From JAIQET01 sp035542575 (GTDB lineage Bacteria; Acidobacteriota; Terriglobia; Terriglobales; Acidobacteriaceae), in NCBI GenBank assembly GCA_035542575.1, contig DATKLE010000015.1, forward strand, positions 1 through 25,526: a stretch of 25,526 bases of DNA. Reading direction: 5' to 3'. Under the pieces are notes generated by a model. That model saw only the letters and a program-made list of their open reading frames with translations, was not told the origin of the DNA and made no database searches. Shown piece by piece: positions 22,758 to 25,526 of the stretch; the first letter of the stretch is position 1, and every line of letters starts with the position of its first letter. The position numbers and the translations under genes are program-made.

Positions 22758-25181
22758 ATGCCGGAGGTGTTTCCAGCCGGCTTCCCGGCCATGAACCGTG
22801 CGTCGATTCTGGCGTCGCTTCCGGCGCAGGGTGCGGTCACCGACGAGCAGTTCGCACTGGCCAGCTGGGCGGTCGTTTCGCAGCGCTTCTCGCATTTCTG
22901 TTATGCGGGCAACGCTGCTTCAGGGGAAGTCTACGATCCCTTGCGTTTGCTCCGCGGCTACGGATTCGCGTGCTGCGAGCAGGTGGCGCGGGTGCTGGCC
23001 TGGCTGTGGGAGGGTGCGGGGTACGAGGCGCGTCTGGCATCCATGAAGAACTTCCACACCGTGCCCGAGATCTATTACCAGGGTGCATGGCACATGTACG
23101 ATCCAGACCACAAGGTCTACTACCTGGCCCGCGACAACCAGACGGTGGCCGACGTAGCCATGGCGAAGGCCGATCCCTATCTGGTGGCGCGGACCGCGGA
23201 CGCCAACGGCAACGACCCCGTGGGATACTCTGCCCAATGGATGGCGGACCAGTACGCGGCTGCAGAAATTTCTTACTGGACGCCCCACTACACGACCGAC
23301 ACGCAATACACGTTGCGTCCGTCCGAGAGCTTCACGCTCAGCTCCGAAAACCTCTTCTCTGAGGTCCTGTATGCGCGGTTGACCAATTCGCTAGGGCGGC
23401 AGGCGCCGCGTGCGGTCACTTCCGGACAGTACGATTGGGCGCTCGACTTCTCTCAGCCCAACTGGAGCCAGGTCGCCAGTTCCAGCAACGGAGTGACCAC
23501 CCTGGTCAGCGGGTGGAAGGTTTTTCTCACCAACGCCGGAAGCGGACCGGGATACGTCGTCTACAGCATGTCGAGCGCATTTCCAGTTTTCCACCTGCGG
23601 GTGAGCGGGCTCTTCTACCGTGCCGACAGCAGGGCCAGCATCAAGGTCTATTTTTCTGCCGACGGTTCTCAATGGTCGAAAGCATTCCCCGCAACTTCCG
23701 CTCCCAGGACTACCACCCAGACCTCGGTAGATCTCAGCAGCGTGGCACAAGGCGCCGATTCCTATTTCGTGAAGATTGAGTTATGCGGGGTGCCAGGTGC
23801 TGCTCGGGTCGCCGCTTTGCACATCGCCTCCGATGTGCAGGTCGCCAAGATACTGGTTCCGCCGCTAATTCCAGGCGCCGTCAACCACTTGGTCTATGAG
23901 GACTGGGGGTCGGCTCTCGATCGGCGGAACGTCGAAGTCGCCCTCGCGCTGCGGGAATTCCCGGTGACTTCCAGGGGAACGGCAGTACCGCTGGCAATCA
24001 TGCCGGCCACCAAGACCAGCGGCGCCACGGCCTGGCAGGTGCGGACCCAGGGCGGTTACTTGAAGACCGAGGCCACCTTTCGCTGGTCCCGCAATTCCGA
24101 TCACCACGATTGGTCGTTCGGCGAACCGGTGTCAGGCTTGCCTTGGGACGTGTCATGGTTTGTCCGAAACCAGCCCATTCCTTCTGCGCCGGCCCGCGTC
24201 TCCTTCGTGAGTCCCAGCGACACCTTCTGGGTTTTGAGCCCCCGTGGTTTTGTTCTCGACATGGTTGGCCAGCCCTCCCTCGCCGACGCGCAGGCGGTTT
24301 CCTCGGTGGCGGAAAATCCGTCTTTTCTCCCCTGGTATGCTGCCCACCGCCTGGTGGATGGTGACCTCGATACCCTGGCATACCCTGGTTCCAATCATCT
24401 CGATTACGTGGTCAGCCTCCGTGCGCCTTCGCACGTCTCGACCGTGTCCATTCGCTGGGGCCACTTCGGGATGCTTCCCGGTTATGTCCAATCGTGGACT
24501 CTTTACGGCCGCAACGGCGCTTACGGGGATTGGCAGCCGTTGGCGCAAGGAGACTGGCCCCACTCCGCCACGACCGGCGTGGAGTTGGACCAAGTACTCA
24601 CCGATCTGCGCATCGTGGCGGACGGCACTTCTTGGATTGGCATCTTCGAGCTGACCGTTGCAGGGGCGCCGGTCCTCTCCGGCTTGACCGCGACTTCCAA
24701 CATTCTGGAATTGCCTGGCGTGCCCGGCTATCAACCCACGGCCCAGGTGACCGATGGAGACGATTCCACCCTGGCCTATGTGGGCAGTGCCAGCAGCGAC
24801 TACACGGTCAATCTGCCGCCATCCACCTACGTGGATGCGGCGCGCATTGTATGGGGGAGCTACGGCACCAGTTCGGCCTACGTCAAGCACTGGCGCCTAT
24901 ATGGGTTGAAGCCGGCGAGCAGCGAGTGGCAGGTCATCGCGCGTGGCGGCTTTCCCGGCGCACCGGAGACCAGGGTGCAGGTTCTGGATACCTACGAGAA
25001 GCTCCGTATCGCCGCCGAGTCGGACCATGCGTGGATCGGCATCTACGAACTGCAGGTGTTCGGCGTGTCCCGGGACCAGGCTCCGGCCTCAACCCTTCCG
25101 TCGCATCCCCGGGATGATATGGACGACCCGATAGAAACCCCAAGCAAAGAAGCGAACCGGGAGGAGCAAAGCAGGAATTAG
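22758..25181 (+). CDS. Transglutaminase-like protein with two C-terminal discoidin (F5/8-type) domains
   Basis: An 807-residue protein. Residues 30-120 have the transglutaminase/papain-like fold pattern: RGYGFACCEQVARVLAWLWEGAGYEARL (Cys72/73), NFHTVPEIYYQGAWHMYDPD (His100, Asp115), a plausible Cys-His-Asp triad. The middle (about 190-500) is beta-rich, with jelly-roll-like strands, and unassigned. Two similar discoidin-like modules follow (about 514-640 and 645-765), each with a VxDGDxxTLAY motif and ending IGI(F/Y)EL.V.G; such modules usually bind carbohydrate. No signal peptide or membrane segment precedes the first domain, and an in-frame stop at 22695 excludes a longer start, which is odd for a protein of this make-up. 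The ATG at 22758 has no clear ribosome binding site; an ATG at about 22791 is an alternative. Confidence 0.75.
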   Translation: MPEVFPAGFPAMNRASILASLPAQGAVTDEQFALASWAVVSQRFSHFCYAGNAASGEVYDPLRLLRGYGFACCEQVARVLAWLWEGAGYEARLASMKNFHTVPEIYYQGAWHMYDPDHKVYYLARDNQTVADVAMAKADPYLVARTADANGNDPVGYSAQWMADQYAAAEISYWTPHYTTDTQYTLRPSESFTLSSENLFSEVLYARLTNSLGRQAPRAVTSGQYDWALDFSQPNWSQVASSSNGVTTLVSGWKVFLTNAGSGPGYVVYSMSSAFPVFHLRVSGLFYRADSRASIKVYFSADGSQWSKAFPATSAPRTTTQTSVDLSSVAQGADSYFVKIELCGVPGAARVAALHIASDVQVAKILVPPLIPGAVNHLVYEDWGSALDRRNVEVALALREFPVTSRGTAVPLAIMPATKTSGATAWQVRTQGGYLKTEATFRWSRNSDHHDWSFGEPVSGLPWDVSWFVRNQPIPSAPARVSFVSPSDTFWVLSPRGFVLDMVGQPSLADAQAVSSVAENPSFLPWYAAHRLVDGDLDTLAYPGSNHLDYVVSLRAPSHVSTVSIRWGHFGMLPGYVQSWTLYGRNGAYGDWQPLAQGDWPHSATTGVELDQVLTDLRIVADGTSWIGIFELTVAGAPVLSGLTATSNILELPGVPGYQPTAQVTDGDDSTLAYVGSASSDYTVNLPPSTYVDAARIVWGSYGTSSAYVKHWRLYGLKPASSEWQVIARGGFPGAPETRVQVLDTYEKLRIAAESDHAWIGIYELQVFGVSRDQAPASTLPSHPRDDMDDPIETPSKEANREEQSRN

Positions 25182-25250
25182 AGCCGATCCGAGCAGTGAC
25201 TGGGCACCCAGGGCCCTATCGCAGTCGCAACATCGGAGCGGAAGCTGGTG

Positions 25251-25259
25251 TGTTAAACT
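25251..25259 (+). promoter_or_regulatory. Candidate extended -10 promoter element for tRNA-Ser
   Basis: TGTTAAACT fits TGn-TAnnnT, an extended -10 element, about 17 bases before the tRNA 5' end. No strong -35 is visible. The preceding gap from 25182 holds nothing else I recognise. Confidence 0.35.
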
Positions 25260-25275
25260 GCGAAAAAGACGCCGC

Positions 25276-25369
25276 GGAGAGGTGGCCGAGAGGCTGAAGG
25301 CGGCGGTTTGCTAAACCGTTATACGGGCCAAAACCTGTATCGAGGGTTCGAATCCCTCCCTCTCCGCCA
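25276..25369 (+). tRNA. tRNA-Ser(GCT)
   Basis: A class II tRNA decoding AGC/AGU. The acceptor stem GGAGAGG (25276-25282) pairs with CCTCTCC (25359-25365), with discriminator G and an encoded CCA (25367-25369). The anticodon arm has GCT at 25310-25312 in the loop TTGCTAA, closed by GCGGT/ACCGT. A long variable arm with a stem (ATACGGG / CCTGTAT) follows. The T arm is GAGGG-TTCGAAT-CCCTC. All elements are intact. Confidence 0.96.
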
Positions 25370-25433
25370 GTCCTTAGAGTAGTGGCTGTCCGGGCGTCTG
25401 GCCAGCTGCCTCGACCGCAATCTTGAAGGCCTT

Positions 25434-25526
25434 CTACTGCCGGGAGGTTGACGCCCCGGCGGCCAGATCGCGCACTACGGTCAAGAAACCGGCGGCGGCG
25501 GCTTCATCGGAGAGCGATTCCAGCGC
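25434..25526 (-). CDS. 3' end of an unidentified gene, cut by the window edge
   Basis: The last 93 bases read on the minus strand as 30 codons and a TAG stop: an Ala-rich, helical C-terminus starting ALESLSDEAA and ending GASTSRQ. The frame is uninterrupted to the window edge and has the codon bias of the neighbouring genes (third-position G/C). Too short to assign a family. It converges with the tRNA gene. Confidence 0.4.
   Translation of the reverse strand, partial: ALESLSDEAAAAGFLTVVRDLAAGASTSRQ

Overview
The window looks like a chromosomal segment of a GC-rich, flagellated Gram-negative soil bacterium, most likely an Acidobacteriota (Terriglobia/Koribacter-like) genome. This is inferred from gene style: a TonB-dependent receptor with an N-terminal carboxypeptidase-regulatory-like domain, a lactonase-type beta-propeller lipoprotein, a transglutaminase-like/discoidin protein, and intergenic dyads built on a CTRAAG core. 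No marker gene proves the taxonomy.

Layout. (1) 1-4400: an RNase H-like gene on the plus strand, then a minus-strand group: a MOSC protein followed 9 bases later by an EamA transporter, and a class-III aminotransferase. The gaps hold clustered palindromes. (2) 4414-16447, all minus strand, read from high to low coordinates: an OmpR-type response regulator, a degenerate histidine-kinase-like protein, a sigma-54 activator without a DNA-binding domain, a soluble PAS histidine kinase, an NtrC-type sigma-54 response regulator, then flgB-flgC-fliE-fliF-fliG-fliH-fliI-fliJ, then a PilZ-like gene. Most neighbours overlap or lie within about 20 bases, so this is probably one long operon, or a few nested ones, joining a regulatory block to the MS ring/C ring/export ATPase/proximal rod genes. 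(3) 16649-25181, plus strand: a membrane GGDEF protein, a beta-propeller lipoprotein, a TonB-dependent receptor, a LuxR-type regulator and a transglutaminase-like/discoidin protein. (4) A tRNA-Ser(GCT) with encoded CCA, then the 3' end of a minus-strand gene cut by the window edge.

How it may work together (inference): the soluble kinase and NtrC-type regulator resemble the FlgS/FlgR pair that drives sigma-54 flagellar genes in other bacteria. The second activator keeps the GAFTGA loop and ATPase motifs but has no Fis-type helix-turn-helix. The OmpR regulator is translationally coupled to a kinase-like protein that keeps the histidine but has lost its ATP-binding boxes. Near-identical 14-bp boxes lie in the gap ahead of the sigma-54 activator and again at its 3' end ahead of the kinase. 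The GGDEF and PilZ-like genes bracket the cluster and suggest a cyclic-di-GMP input into motility.

The points most worth a second look are the regulatory block, the repeated boxes and hairpins inside it, a tRNA-Ser-like 5' fragment in the leader of the TonB receptor gene, the RNase H-like protein whose fourth catalytic acid is Asn, and the transglutaminase/discoidin protein with no visible export signal.
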